NCBI GenBank assembly: GCA_022827905.1
Contig: JAJEIQ010000003.1
Span: 1-64,000 of the forward strand
Length of the DNA: 64,000 nucleotides
Reading direction: 5' to 3'
DNA from: Pseudomonadales bacterium
GTDB lineage: Bacteria; Pseudomonadota; Gammaproteobacteria; Pseudomonadales; Azotimanducaceae
The position numbers and the translations under genes are program-made. Shown here in pieces: positions 33,561 to 41,812 of this stretch. Numbering within the stretch: the first letter of the stretch is position 1; the number at the start of each line of letters is the position of its first letter. The notes under the pieces were generated by a model that worked only from the letters and a program-made list of their open reading frames with translations, ran no database searches and had not been told where the DNA came from.

Positions 33561-34463
33561 ATGACTCAAGCGCCCGAAAGTGTCCATCAGCCCTTTGAAG
33601 TGTTGCCTGCTGCAGACGGAGCCGTTGCCGGGCCGGTCCGCAGCCCGCGCAACATTGAGCAATCCCTGCCCAATTCGATACATAACGACGAGGTGGCCCA
33701 GAAGCTTGGGCTGCGCGGCGGCACCGTGGCCGGGTCGCTGCACATGGAACAGTTTCCGCCGCTTCTCGTTTCGTTGTTCGGCCCGCGGTGGTGGTCGGAA
33801 GGGGGCCTCTCCCTGTACTTCAAGTACGCGACGACGGATCGGGAGGCCGTGCAGTGCTTTTCCAAGCGGCCTGGTTCCGGGAATTGCGGGGGCCAAGTGC
33901 GGGTTTGGATGGACACGGAAGATGGACGCCGAGTCGCCGAAGGCACGGCTTGGACCGGGCGGACTCCCGCTCCCACGCCTTTGGCGGAGCGTATCGCCAG
34001 CGTGCCGCCGCCGCAGGATCTGCGGATATTCCGGGACTTTGGCATAGGTCGGGAAATGGCGGGCATCCCGGTGCGTGTGGCGGACGAGGCTCTTGCACGC
34101 CGACTTGGCGTGATCGTGGAGCCCCTAGAGGAATACGTCGAGTCGGACCGGTACGGCGAACGGGTGCTGCCGCCGAGCATGCTGGTGCAGGCGCTGACGG
34201 CCTATCACACCACCATGCTGCAGGGCTGGCCTGATCTAGGCGTTGGCCTCTACGGCGCCATCGAGATCGAGCACCTTGCGGGCCCCTGCTTCGTGGAGCA
34301 CGACTACGAGGTGCGGGGGCAGGTGCTCGCTGTGGGCGAGACACCGAAGACGGAATACATCTGGTACGAGAGCGTCCTCTCGGAGCCTTCCGGCGGCGAG
34401 GACCGGGCTCGGATGCTGATGATGCTGCGCTTCATGAAGGACTCAAGCCCGGCATGGCAGTGA
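33561..34463 (+). CDS. MaoC/hot-dog hydratase-like protein
   Basis: A protein of about 300 residues with a hot-dog segment NSIHNDEVAQKLGLRGGTVA followed by GSLHMEQFPPLL. This is the hydratase-like 'IHxDxxxAxxLGFRGG' pattern with His and Asp. A second domain follows (VRVADEALARRLGVIVEP; SMLVQALTAYHTTMLQGWPD). It looks like a double hot-dog enoyl-CoA hydratase or dehydratase of unusual type. AAGGAGCATCCGC precedes ATG 33561. The open frame begins at 33531 but that extension has no ribosome site. Confidence 0.65.
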   Translation: MTQAPESVHQPFEVLPAADGAVAGPVRSPRNIEQSLPNSIHNDEVAQKLGLRGGTVAGSLHMEQFPPLLVSLFGPRWWSEGGLSLYFKYATTDREAVQCFSKRPGSGNCGGQVRVWMDTEDGRRVAEGTAWTGRTPAPTPLAERIASVPPPQDLRIFRDFGIGREMAGIPVRVADEALARRLGVIVEPLEEYVESDRYGERVLPPSMLVQALTAYHTTMLQGWPDLGVGLYGAIEIEHLAGPCFVEHDYEVRGQVLAVGETPKTEYIWYESVLSEPSGGEDRARMLMMLRFMKDSSPAWQ

Positions 34464-34469
34464 TTGCAG

Positions 34470-35006
34470 CTACCCAATCTCCGGCCGCGGCATGATTGGG
34501 CTGTCGCCCGGCCGGAACAGCTCATGGGCCCGCTTCCAGCCCGCGAAGGTGGCTAGGATGTGCGGCGGGTCGCCGTGGATTTCGGTGAAGCAGCCGTTGG
34601 CGCTGCGGGTGTCCAGGTAGGCGGCGTTGACGTTGTCGGCCCAGAGGTCGCAGGCGGTCTCGAAGCCCATGTCGTTCAGGCGCTTCATTTCCGCACGGAA
34701 GTCGTTGACCAGCACGCCGATGTGGTGAAAGCCCTCCTCGCCGCGCGCGTACATGTCCCGGTAGATGGAGGGCGTCTCGTCGTGCTGCTCGATGAACTGG
34801 ATCATCATGTCGCCTAGATAGCCGAAGGCATAGGACACGTCGGCCTCTTGGGGGGTGCCCCGATAGGTGAAGCGGTCGGTGACGTGGTGGGGCGCGAGCA
34901 CAAAGGGGCCAGCGCCGAACAGTTTTGACCAGTTGTGGCAGGCCGCTTCGAGATCATTGACCAGGTAGGCTTGCTGAAACAGCGGGTAGGTGGTGAGCAT
35001 CTTCAT
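34470..35006 (-). CDS. VOC-superfamily (glyoxalase-like) protein
   Basis: A protein of about 178 residues with two VOC betaalphabetabetabeta modules: FQQAYLVNDLEAACHNWSKL, GDMMIQFIEQHDETPSIY, then FHHIGVLVNDFRAEMKRLND and ANGCFTEIHGDP. Metal ligands could be the His of FHHIG and the Glu of TEIHG. It may be a lyase, epimerase or dioxygenase in acyl-CoA or aromatic catabolism. It converges on the hydratase-like gene with a 6-bp gap and is divergent from the SDR at 35069. An alternative start is ATG 35024. Confidence 0.75.
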   Translation of the reverse strand: MKMLTTYPLFQQAYLVNDLEAACHNWSKLFGAGPFVLAPHHVTDRFTYRGTPQEADVSYAFGYLGDMMIQFIEQHDETPSIYRDMYARGEEGFHHIGVLVNDFRAEMKRLNDMGFETACDLWADNVNAAYLDTRSANGCFTEIHGDPPHILATFAGWKRAHELFRPGDSPIMPRPEIG

Positions 35007-35068
35007 GGCGTTTCCGGTTAGCATGGGCGGAGAATCAAGTTAACATCATCATCAAGGAGGACACCACT

Positions 35069-35749
35069 ATGGCAACAGTCTTGGTCACCGGCGCCAGCCG
35101 GGGAATCGGTTCGGAACTCGTCAAGCAATATTCGGCGGAGGGTGCGGAGGTCATCGCCTGCGTGCGGGACATTGCGGCGGCGCCGGGCCTTGAAGGGGTC
35201 AACGGCAACGTGCGCATCGTGCAGATGGATACCGGCAGCCCGGAGTCCATCGCCGCGGCGGCGGGCGAGGTGGGCGACCAAGCTCTCGACGTGGTCATCA
35301 ACAACGCCGGCTACGTCGGTGGTGCCAAGCAGGGCATCGACGATGTGGACTTGGACGAGTGGCACCGCACGCTGGACATCAACACCATCGGCCCGCTGCT
35401 CATCGCCCGCGCCTTCAAGGCCAACTTGGCCGCATCGGGCGACGGCAAGCTGATGAACGTCACCAGCCAGTTGGCGGCTTCCACTTGGCCCTTTGGCGGC
35501 ATGCTGGTCTATTCCTCCACCAAGGCGGCGTTCTCCAAGGTGGCACAGATCCTGGCACTCGACTGGAAGGAGGACCCCATCACCGTGGCGCTGGTGCATC
35601 CGGGGTGGGTGCGCACCGACATGGGTGGCCCAAACGCGGAGATTTCCGCCGAGGAAAGCGCCTCCGGCATCCGTTCCCTGATTGCGGGCCTGACCAAGGC
35701 GGACTCCGGCAAGTTCTACAAGTGGAACGGCGACATCCATCCTTGGTAG
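35069..35749 (+). CDS. Short-chain dehydrogenase (C-factor-like)
   Basis: A 226-residue SDR. It begins MATVLVTGASRGIGSELVKQ, has NNAG near residue 80, the Ser of NVTSQLAAS and YSSTK (YxxxK) near residue 150, and the VHPGWVRTDMGGPNA loop typical of C-factor-type SDRs. It probably reduces a carbonyl with NAD(P)H. AAGGAGG lies about 9 bp before the ATG. It stands alone between the divergent VOC gene and a hydrolase gene. Confidence 0.87.
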   Translation: MATVLVTGASRGIGSELVKQYSAEGAEVIACVRDIAAAPGLEGVNGNVRIVQMDTGSPESIAAAAGEVGDQALDVVINNAGYVGGAKQGIDDVDLDEWHRTLDINTIGPLLIARAFKANLAASGDGKLMNVTSQLAASTWPFGGMLVYSSTKAAFSKVAQILALDWKEDPITVALVHPGWVRTDMGGPNAEISAEESASGIRSLIAGLTKADSGKFYKWNGDIHPW

Positions 35750-35805
35750 TCCGCGCGGCGAGAGCACCCACTCCGGCGTCCTGAAGCGCCGCACTTGGCC
35801 ATCCG

Positions 35806-36585
35806 GTGGAGTTCTGGCTTCGGCTGACGGCGGTCGCACTGACCGCCTACGTTGGCCTTTGCCTGCTGCTGTACCTGCTGCAGGACTGGATGATTTTCTT
35901 TCCGCGGTCCCTATGGGTTGAGCCGACTGGAGCGCACATCGAGCGCGCCTCGCTGCAGCGCGACGAAGTGACGTTGCGCGGATGGATCGTCAATGGCCAC
36001 TCCCAAGGGCCGCTGCTATTCTACTTCGGCGGCAACGCGGAGGAAGTGTCGGGATTGACGGACGTGTTCGCCCGCCTCGATGCCGTCACGGTGTTGATGA
36101 ACTATCGGGGCTATGGCGAGAGCGGCGGCAGGCCGTCGGCGACGCATTTGATCGACGACGCAGCGGCGGTGGTTGACGGGTTCCGCAGCCGCTTTGGCCA
36201 AGACCGACCGGTGGTGCTGTTCGGACGCAGCCTTGGCACCGGCATCGCCGCGCTGGCCGCACGGGCCGGAGGCATTGATGGCCTCATTCTGCTCAGCCCT
36301 TACCGCAGCATCGAGCACATTGCCAAGCGGCGCTTCCCGTTCGCCCCAGTAGGCTGGCTGCTGCGGCACAACATCGACGCCACGCTGGCCATCGAGGCGT
36401 TGCCGGAGCGCATCCTGGTGCTTCACGCGCTCAAGGATTCGGTGGTGCCGACCGACGAATCCCGGGCCCTCCTAGCGGAGCTTAAGTCCGAACCCCGAAT
36501 CGTTGAATTCGATGGCTCGCACAATGTTCCACTGGAGACCCCGCAACTCTGGCGAGCAATCGAGGACTTTGTTCACCACATCTGA
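35806..36585 (+). CDS. Membrane-anchored alpha/beta hydrolase
   Basis: A 259-residue protein with an N-terminal transmembrane helix (about 3-24: LTAVALTAYVGLCLLLYLLQ), then an ABHD13/FrsA-like hydrolase: LLFYFGGNAEEVSG, MNYRGYGESGGRPS, the nucleophile elbow LFGRSLGTGIA, Asp in HALKDSVVP and His in GSHNVP. The catalytic domain would face the periplasm or the membrane surface. It starts at GTG 35806. Substrate unknown; esterase or amidase activity on lipids is plausible. Confidence 0.82.
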   Translation: MEFWLRLTAVALTAYVGLCLLLYLLQDWMIFFPRSLWVEPTGAHIERASLQRDEVTLRGWIVNGHSQGPLLFYFGGNAEEVSGLTDVFARLDAVTVLMNYRGYGESGGRPSATHLIDDAAAVVDGFRSRFGQDRPVVLFGRSLGTGIAALAARAGGIDGLILLSPYRSIEHIAKRRFPFAPVGWLLRHNIDATLAIEALPERILVLHALKDSVVPTDESRALLAELKSEPRIVEFDGSHNVPLETPQLWRAIEDFVHHI

Positions 36586-36660
36586 GGTCGCGGTTTCCCC
36601 GGCCAAGCTTTCATGTTTCACTGTTCCTTATCGATGACCGATTGGGGAGGATTGGACGCA

Positions 36661-37521
36661 ATGGGCATTCTGGATGGCAAGACCGCCGTCGTCACCGGCG
36701 CAGCGGTGGGGCTGGGCAACGCCTTTGCCCGGGCCTTGGCGGACGAAGGGGCGGCATTGGCCGTGTGCGACGTGCGGCCGGACGTGGCGGATTTCGCCGA
36801 TCAGGTCGATGGGCCGGTGTTGGCTGCGGAGGCGGACGTTTCCGACGCCGAAGCGGTGCGCGGCTTCATCGATCAGGCGCTTGAGCGCTTTGGGCGGATC
36901 GACGTATTGGTCAGCAACGCTGGCGTCTGGGCCGCATCGGAGGCTTCGGACCCCATCGACAAAACACTGAGCGACGCGGCCAATCTGGTGGGCACCAACC
37001 TCAAGGGCGTCTTCCTTTGCGGACGGGCGGTGATCCCGGCCATGATTCGTCAGGGCGGAGGCCACATCATCAACGTCAACACCGACCACCTGCACACCTG
37101 CGGCTCGCCCTACGAGGAATCCCACGACGACGCGCCGAACTGCCCGTTCCTGGACATCGCGCCCCGGCCCACCGGCGGCGGGCCGGCCATGGATCTCTAC
37201 GACGCCGCCAAGTGGGGCATCAACGGCTTGACCTTCGGCTGGTGCCAGGCGCTCAAGCCCCACAACATCCGCGTCAACGCCCTGTGCATGGGGGCGACGG
37301 ACTCCCACATGCTGCGTGGCTTTCACAACTTCGATCCCCCTCCGGAAGAGGAGGCCAGTTGGATGAAGGCCGAGGACATCGCCCAAGTGATGATCGAGTT
37401 GATCGCCGAAGGGCCGCAGGGCCGCAGCGGCGAGAACATCGGCTTCGCGATGGGGCACCCGATCGTGCTGCCGCCGCGGCGCGGCAACCGCTACTTCATT
37501 GAAGCCAAGGAGGCGAACTGA
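36661..37521 (+). CDS. Short-chain dehydrogenase, tandem paralogue 1
   Basis: A 286-residue SDR. It has VVTGAAVGLGNAFARALADE (cofactor loop), SNAGVW, LYDAAKWGING (Tyr and Lys of YxxxK) and VNALCMGATDSHMLRGF. The strand before the active site reads INVNTDHLHTCG, so the usual catalytic Ser of the SDR tetrad is not in its normal place. An insertion rich in Pro, Gly and Asp lies between it and YxxxK. GGGGAGGA lies about 8 bp before ATG 36661. The next gene is a paralogue starting on this gene's stop codon, so the pair may form a heteromer. Confidence 0.85.
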   Translation: MGILDGKTAVVTGAAVGLGNAFARALADEGAALAVCDVRPDVADFADQVDGPVLAAEADVSDAEAVRGFIDQALERFGRIDVLVSNAGVWAASEASDPIDKTLSDAANLVGTNLKGVFLCGRAVIPAMIRQGGGHIINVNTDHLHTCGSPYEESHDDAPNCPFLDIAPRPTGGGPAMDLYDAAKWGINGLTFGWCQALKPHNIRVNALCMGATDSHMLRGFHNFDPPPEEEASWMKAEDIAQVMIELIAEGPQGRSGENIGFAMGHPIVLPPRRGNRYFIEAKEAN

Positions 37522-38306
37522 TGGGCGCCTTGGATGGCCGTTCAGCCATCGTCACGGGCGGCGCCACCGGGCTCGGCCGGGCCTTCGTCGAGGCGCTGGC
37601 CGGCGAGGGCGCCGACGTCACCTTCTGCGACCTTCTGCCGGAGTCGCCGGATGTCGCTGCCGCTGTCGCCGGTCCCGGCAAAGTGCAAGGCATCGTCGCC
37701 GACGTCTCCAAGCTGGAAGACCTGCGACGCCTCACCGGCGCCGCCCAGGACGCCTTCGGCGGCGTGGACCTGTTGGTCAACAACGCCGGCCAGTGGCGGC
37801 GAACGCTGGTGACCGACCCCTATGAGAAGGCGGTGGCGGACTGGGACTTCATCATGGACACCAACCTGATGGGCGTTCTGCTGCTGTCCAGGCTCTGCGT
37901 GCCGCTGATCGTCAAAGCGGGCGGCGGCGACATCATCAACATCAGCACCTACTACGTGCTGCCCGCCAAGAGCCCCGGCACCAACAGCCCGGACACCGAC
38001 CTCTACAACGCCTCCAAGTGGGCGCTCAACGGCTTCACCCAAGCGTGGTCGCGCTCCCTGGAGGAGCACAACGTGCGCGTCAACGCCCTGTGCATGGGCG
38101 CGACGGACACCGCCATGCTGCGCGGCCTGTGGGATGGCGAGCCACCCGCCGAGCAAGTCGCCACCTGGATGCGCCCGGAACAGATTGCCCAGCAACTGCT
38201 AGACCTGCTTGCCGATGGCCGCAGCGGCGAGAACATCGGCGCTTGGGTGGGCGAGCCGGTGGAACTCGGGCCGCGCAAGCCCGCACATCGCACGGTGACC
38301 GGCTAA
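37521..38306 (+). CDS. Short-chain dehydrogenase, tandem paralogue 2
   Basis: A 261-residue SDR clearly duplicated from the gene upstream: both share VNALCMGATD-x-x-MLRG and GRSGENIG. It has VTGGATGLGRAFVEALAGEG, NNAGQW, the ISTYYVLPAKS strand and LYNASKWALNG (YxxxK). The insertion seen in paralogue 1 is shorter here. The ATG shares one base with the upstream TGA (TGATG), so translation is coupled. Substrate unknown. Confidence 0.86.
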   Translation: MGALDGRSAIVTGGATGLGRAFVEALAGEGADVTFCDLLPESPDVAAAVAGPGKVQGIVADVSKLEDLRRLTGAAQDAFGGVDLLVNNAGQWRRTLVTDPYEKAVADWDFIMDTNLMGVLLLSRLCVPLIVKAGGGDIINISTYYVLPAKSPGTNSPDTDLYNASKWALNGFTQAWSRSLEEHNVRVNALCMGATDTAMLRGLWDGEPPAEQVATWMRPEQIAQQLLDLLADGRSGENIGAWVGEPVELGPRKPAHRTVTG

Positions 38307-38320
38307 CGAGGCCGATCAAG

Positions 38321-39211
38321 ATGGCTTCGGCAAGGCCGTTGATCTCCATCGTCGTGATTTTCCATGACATGGTCCGGGAGGCGGAGCGGACGCTGCTGTC
38401 GCTGACCGCGGCCTATCAATCGGCGGACTTTCGCTATCAGGTGATCGCCGTGGACAACGGCTCCGCCCAGCCATTGGACGAAGCACGGGTGCGCCGCTTT
38501 GGGTCCGAGTTTGAGCATCACTTCTTTGCCACTGCATCGCCCTCGCCCTGCGCAGCGGTCAATTGGGCTGTGCAGCGGGCCACAGCCGATCATGTTGCGG
38601 TGCTGGTTGACGGCGCCCGCATTCTCAGCCCTGGTGTGTTGAACCTGTTCGCCACCAGCATCAGGGGCTTTGACTGCCCGTTCGCCTACACGCTCGGCTT
38701 CCATCTCGGTGATGAACTGCAGAACCTGTCCGTCGCCAAGGGCTACGACCAGGCCGTGGAGGATGCGCTGCTGGAGGAGGCGAACTGGGAGGACGACGGC
38801 TATCGACTGTTTCGCATCGCCTGCTTGGCGGCCTCCTCGGAAGCGGGCTACTTCGGAGCGTTGCAGGAAAGCAACTGCTTTCTGATTCGGCGGTCCCTGT
38901 TCGCCAGCCTCGGCGGTTTCAACGAAGCCTTCCAAAGCCCTGGCGGCGGCTTGGTCAACTTGGATTTCTTCCAGCGGGCCAACCGCCACCCGGAAACGAC
39001 GCCCATCGCCCTGTTGGGAGAGGGCTCGTTTCACCAGTTTCATGGCGGCGTCGCCACCAACGTGCCGATGAGCGAACATCCTTGGACGCGATACCAAGAA
39101 GAGTACCAAGACATATACGGCCGCCCTTGGGAGAAGGATGAGAGCGTTGAGGCCATCTGGCTGGGTCGCCTGCATCCCTTGGCGCGGCGCTTTGTGTTGG
39201 CAGCGACTTGA
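38321..39211 (+). CDS. Glycosyltransferase family 2-like protein
   Basis: A protein of about 296 residues with a GT-A fold start: PLISIVVIFHDMVREAERTL, AVDNGSAQPLDEARVRRF, then HVAVLVDGARILSPG in the position of the DxD-like motif (here VDGA, weaker than standard). ESNCFLIRRSLFASLGGFNE and a C-terminal GLVNLDFFQRA are typical of GT2-like enzymes. It lacks membrane helices. ATG 38321 lies 14 bp after the SDR stop. The open frame upstream lies within the SDR gene. It may add sugar to a cell-surface or secreted product; the acceptor is unknown. Confidence 0.75.
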   Translation: MASARPLISIVVIFHDMVREAERTLLSLTAAYQSADFRYQVIAVDNGSAQPLDEARVRRFGSEFEHHFFATASPSPCAAVNWAVQRATADHVAVLVDGARILSPGVLNLFATSIRGFDCPFAYTLGFHLGDELQNLSVAKGYDQAVEDALLEEANWEDDGYRLFRIACLAASSEAGYFGALQESNCFLIRRSLFASLGGFNEAFQSPGGGLVNLDFFQRANRHPETTPIALLGEGSFHQFHGGVATNVPMSEHPWTRYQEEYQDIYGRPWEKDESVEAIWLGRLHPLARRFVLAAT

Positions 39212-39273
39212 TAAGCGAATAGGCAGGCCCCATATTCGTTTTCACTGACGAACTTGACACCAAGGATGATGCT

Positions 39274-39708
39274 ATGTCCCGACTGCAACTGGCGCTCAAC
39301 GTCACCAACTTGGACGAGGCGGTGGAGTTCTACTCACGGTTGTTTGCCACCGCTCCGGCGAAGGTGAAGCCGGGATACGCCAACTTCGCCATAGCCGATC
39401 CGCCGCTGAAATTGGTGCTGTTTGAGGGTTCGGAGGGTGCCACGATCAATCATCTGGGAGTTGAGGTGGACAGCGCCGAGGAGGTCGTATCGGCGGAACA
39501 GCGCCTGGCGCAGGCCGAACTCAAGACCACCGGCGTGGATGAAACCATCTGCTGTTTCGCCGAGAAGGCGGAGACTTGGGTTGCCGATCCCGACGGCGTT
39601 CGCTGGGAGTGGTACGTCAAGACGGGGGATGCCGAGCAGATCCACAACACCGTTGTCGGCACCCTTGGGCGGGACGGCGAAGCCGCATCAAGTTCCTGTT
39701 GCGCTTGA
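39274..39708 (+). CDS. arsI: ArsI/CadI-type VOC dioxygenase (C-As lyase-like)
   Basis: A 144-residue vicinal-oxygen-chelate protein very like ArsI/CadI: LQLALNVTNLDEAVEFYSRL, FAIADPPLKLVLFEG, NHLGVEVDS (His ligand), then DETICCFAEKAETWVADPDG and WEWYVKTGD with the ligand Glu. ArsI cleaves the C-As bond of trivalent organoarsenicals using Fe(II) and O2, and the paired Cys (ICC) binds arsenic. The tail (SSSCCA) adds a second Cys pair. No arsR, arsM or arsB genes are nearby, so the gene is isolated. AAGGATG precedes the ATG. Confidence 0.75.
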   Translation: MSRLQLALNVTNLDEAVEFYSRLFATAPAKVKPGYANFAIADPPLKLVLFEGSEGATINHLGVEVDSAEEVVSAEQRLAQAELKTTGVDETICCFAEKAETWVADPDGVRWEWYVKTGDAEQIHNTVVGTLGRDGEAASSSCCA

Positions 39709-39743
39709 CCGTCTGGCCATGGTCTTTCAGTAGTTCTCATTTG

Positions 39744-39819
39744 CCGGAGCGAGGGCATCCTGCCCTCGATTCGAAAGCGGGAATCCGCAATCGAGGGCGG
39801 GACGCCCTCGCTCCGGGGA
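39744..39819. repeat. Inverted pair of REP-like palindromes
   Basis: Two REP-like units in opposite orientation: CCGGAGCGAGGGCATCCTG through GCCCTCGAT (39744-39770), and ATCGAGGGCGGGACGCCCT through CTCCGGGGA (39790-39819). A short spacer separates them. Each unit has its own 7-bp stem and the pair can form a longer hairpin. The pair occupies the gap between two convergent genes (arsI-like and bufC), where it could terminate or stabilise both transcripts. Confidence 0.8.
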
Positions 39820-39823
39820 GCCT

Positions 39824-40570
39824 TCAGCTTGCGCCCAACAGCACCCCGGCGTCCCTAAGCCGACTCAGGATGGCGGCGCCCTCTTGGTGAACGCGAGCCT
39901 TGGTGGCGTTTGGAAGCTCCTTGGCCAGTTGGTCGAGGGCTTGATGCCCGGTGTGGCCATCGCGCAGGAGTTCCAGCAGGCGGTGGGTCAGTGCATTGGA
40001 TGCCATTGTGCCGACCGAATCGTCGGCCCGCCGCCAAGCGATGAGCCAAGTGGGCTTGGGCTGCACATCGTCGGCTCGGCTCTCAGCGCGGATCTGATGA
40101 ACCGGGTAGCGATAGGACAGCGGCCGAGCCAGCGGGGAGACGGCCACCGGGTGGGCGATCAGGTCCCCCTGGGGATCAATTGGCTCAGCGGGGGAATGCG
40201 CCTCGGCCCGGCGCAAAACGGTGGGCACTCGTTCGTAGTGGCAGAGCTCCAGCAGGAAGTCGGGCACCTCTGGCGCGGCATCGCCTTGGAGGAAAGCCAG
40301 GAACTCCTCGCCGATGTCCCGGAAGTAGGGCGACTCGCTGCCGTGACGCTCCAAGAATGCCCGCACCAAGGCGTCCCAGTGCGGGTCGCCGAGCAGCTTT
40401 TTCGCTTTCGGGAAGGCCCCGGCCAGGAATCGCTCAACGTTGTTGCGGATGAGGTCCTCATACACCTGCATCCGCGATGGCGGCACGTCCTGAGGTGCGC
40501 AGTGGGCAGCGGGGTTCCTGACCCGGGCTGCGAACTGGCGCTGAAGGCGCAGGAAGTCAGGCGTCGTCAC
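39824..40570 (-). CDS. bufC: BufC/HvfC-type partner of MNIO enzyme (DUF2063)
   Basis: A protein of about 248 residues with an N-terminal DUF2063 domain ([35 protein letters not shown], then PKAKKLLG) and a C-terminal winged-helix-like part ([20 protein letters not shown]). In bufferin-type systems this protein partners the DUF692 enzyme and presents the precursor's leader. The start is GTG 40570, overlapping the bufB stop by 14 bp. The frame extends upstream but only inside bufB. Third gene of the bufABC-like operon. Confidence 0.85.
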   Translation of the reverse strand: MTTPDFLRLQRQFAARVRNPAAHCAPQDVPPSRMQVYEDLIRNNVERFLAGAFPKAKKLLGDPHWDALVRAFLERHGSESPYFRDIGEEFLAFLQGDAAPEVPDFLLELCHYERVPTVLRRAEAHSPAEPIDPQGDLIAHPVAVSPLARPLSYRYPVHQIRAESRADDVQPKPTWLIAWRRADDSVGTMASNALTHRLLELLRDGHTGHQALDQLAKELPNATKARVHQEGAAILSRLRDAGVLLGAS

Positions 40571-41384
40571 GGGCACCCTGCTCGGCGCGAATGTGAGCCA
40601 CTTCGGCGAGCAGGTCGGCGAAGGGGGGGAAGTTGAAGTCCCGCTCGAGCACGGTCGGCAGGGGGCCGAAACGCTCAAAGGCCTCGCCCAGCAGCGCCCA
40701 GACGGGTTCTATGACCGCCGCGCCGTGGGTGTCCACGCGCAAGTCGGGACCTCGCACCGCGTGGCCGGCAATGTGTAGATACATCGTGCGCTGGCCGTCG
40801 ATGCCGGCCAGAAACTCCTGTGGGTCGTATTGAAAATTGACGCTGTTGACGTAGATGTTGTTGACGTCCAGCAGCAGGCCGCAGTCGGCTTCGGCCAGCA
40901 CGGCGTTGATGAACTCAAGCTCCGTCATTTCCGCGCCGGGGGTGGCGTAGCAGGATACGTTTTCGATGCCGATGCGGCGTTCGAGGTGGTCCTGCGCCTC
41001 ACGGATGCGGCCGGCGACGTAGCGAACCGCATCCTCGGTGAAGGGGATGGGCATCAGATCATAGAGGTGGCCCTGCTCGTCACTGCACCAACTGAGGTGC
41101 TCGGTGTAGGCAAGGACTTGGTAGCGGTCCAGAAAGGCCTTCACATCGGCGAGCAGCCGATGGTCCAAGGGTGCGGGGCCGCCGATTGAGAGCGACAGCC
41201 CGTGGCAGGCCAGCGGGAACCTCTCGGCGATGGCCTGGAACCGGCGGCCGAGCCGGCCACCGATTCCAATCCAGTTTTCCGGTGCCAGCTCAAGGAAATC
41301 CAAGACTGGCTGCGGGACGGCGATGAGATCGTCAAGCAAGGCCCGGCGCAGGCCAAGGCCCGCGCCGGACAAGCCTGAACTCAT
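40557..41384 (-). CDS. bufB: BufB/HvfB-type MNIO enzyme (DUF692)
   Basis: A 275-residue DUF692 TIM-barrel, a multinuclear non-haem iron oxidative enzyme. Features are [28 protein letters not shown], the metal-ligand segments YTEHLSWCS and [38 protein letters not shown] and [13 protein letters not shown] enzymes convert Cys residues of ribosomal peptides into thioamide/oxazolone or thiooxazole rings; MbnB does this for methanobactin. Its likely substrate is the EGSCG-repeat peptide encoded 35 bp upstream. The iron ligands (His, Glu, Asp) appear intact. Confidence 0.9.
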   Translation of the reverse strand: MSSGLSGAGLGLRRALLDDLIAVPQPVLDFLELAPENWIGIGGRLGRRFQAIAERFPLACHGLSLSIGGPAPLDHRLLADVKAFLDRYQVLAYTEHLSWCSDEQGHLYDLMPIPFTEDAVRYVAGRIREAQDHLERRIGIENVSCYATPGAEMTELEFINAVLAEADCGLLLDVNNIYVNSVNFQYDPQEFLAGIDGQRTMYLHIAGHAVRGPDLRVDTHGAAVIEPVWALLGEAFERFGPLPTVLERDFNFPPFADLLAEVAHIRAEQGARDDA

Positions 41385-41405
41385 CGCAATGCCGGGGTGA
41401 CGCGG

Positions 41406-41720
41406 TTACTCGTCCTCGCCGCAGGAGCCTTCGCCGCAGGAGCCCTCTTCGTCCTTTTCGCCCTCTTCGTCAGAAGAGCCTTCGCCGCAAGAGCCTTCAC
41501 CGCAGGAGCCCTCTTCGTCCTTTTCACCCTCTTCGCCGCAAGAGCCTTCACCGCAGGAGCCTTCCCCCCCATGCGCGTCGGCCAGAAGGTCGTAGCGCGG
41601 CTCGAGTTCTTCGGCAGCGAACAGATCGCCCTCGGTGTTGGCCAAGGTGGTCATGGCCATTGACGCGGCGAAGGCGGCGCCAACCGCCAGGGCAACGGGC
41701 TTGATTTTGTCATTCGGCAT
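41406..41720 (-). CDS. bufA: EGSCG-repeat RiPP precursor (bufferin/oxazolin type)
   Basis: A 104-residue exported peptide. It has a signal peptide (about 1-29, ending TTLAN), a short spacer (EELEPRYDLLADAHGG), then a Cys/Glu/Gly tail. All six Cys (56, 61, 73, 78, 95, 100) lie in EGSCG motifs arranged as three pairs, separated by two EEGEKDE-type acidic linkers. A seventh site is degenerate (EGSSD, Ser83). In EGKCG-repeat relatives each Cys is modified by the MNIO enzyme to give copper-binding groups. I prefer ATG 41720, since GGAG lies 8 bp upstream; a TTG two codons earlier is also in frame. Copper buffering is an inference from the family. Confidence 0.85.
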   Translation of the reverse strand: MPNDKIKPVALAVGAAFAASMAMTTLANTEGDLFAAEELEPRYDLLADAHGGEGSCGEGSCGEEGEKDEEGSCGEGSCGEGSSDEEGEKDEEGSCGEGSCGEDE

Positions 41721-41812
41721 TTGCAATTCTCCGGTTGTGTTTGTCCACGCCTGTTGGCAGGCTCATTCGGCAGTATAGCGCCGTCTTTTGGGCACGAACA
41801 ACTCGGTGCCCA

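Noticed and set aside
41397..41663. Plus-strand ORF of 88 residues opposite the bufA gene
   Set aside because: It is the low-complexity antisense of the EGSCG repeats; codon pattern, signal peptide and operon context support the minus strand.
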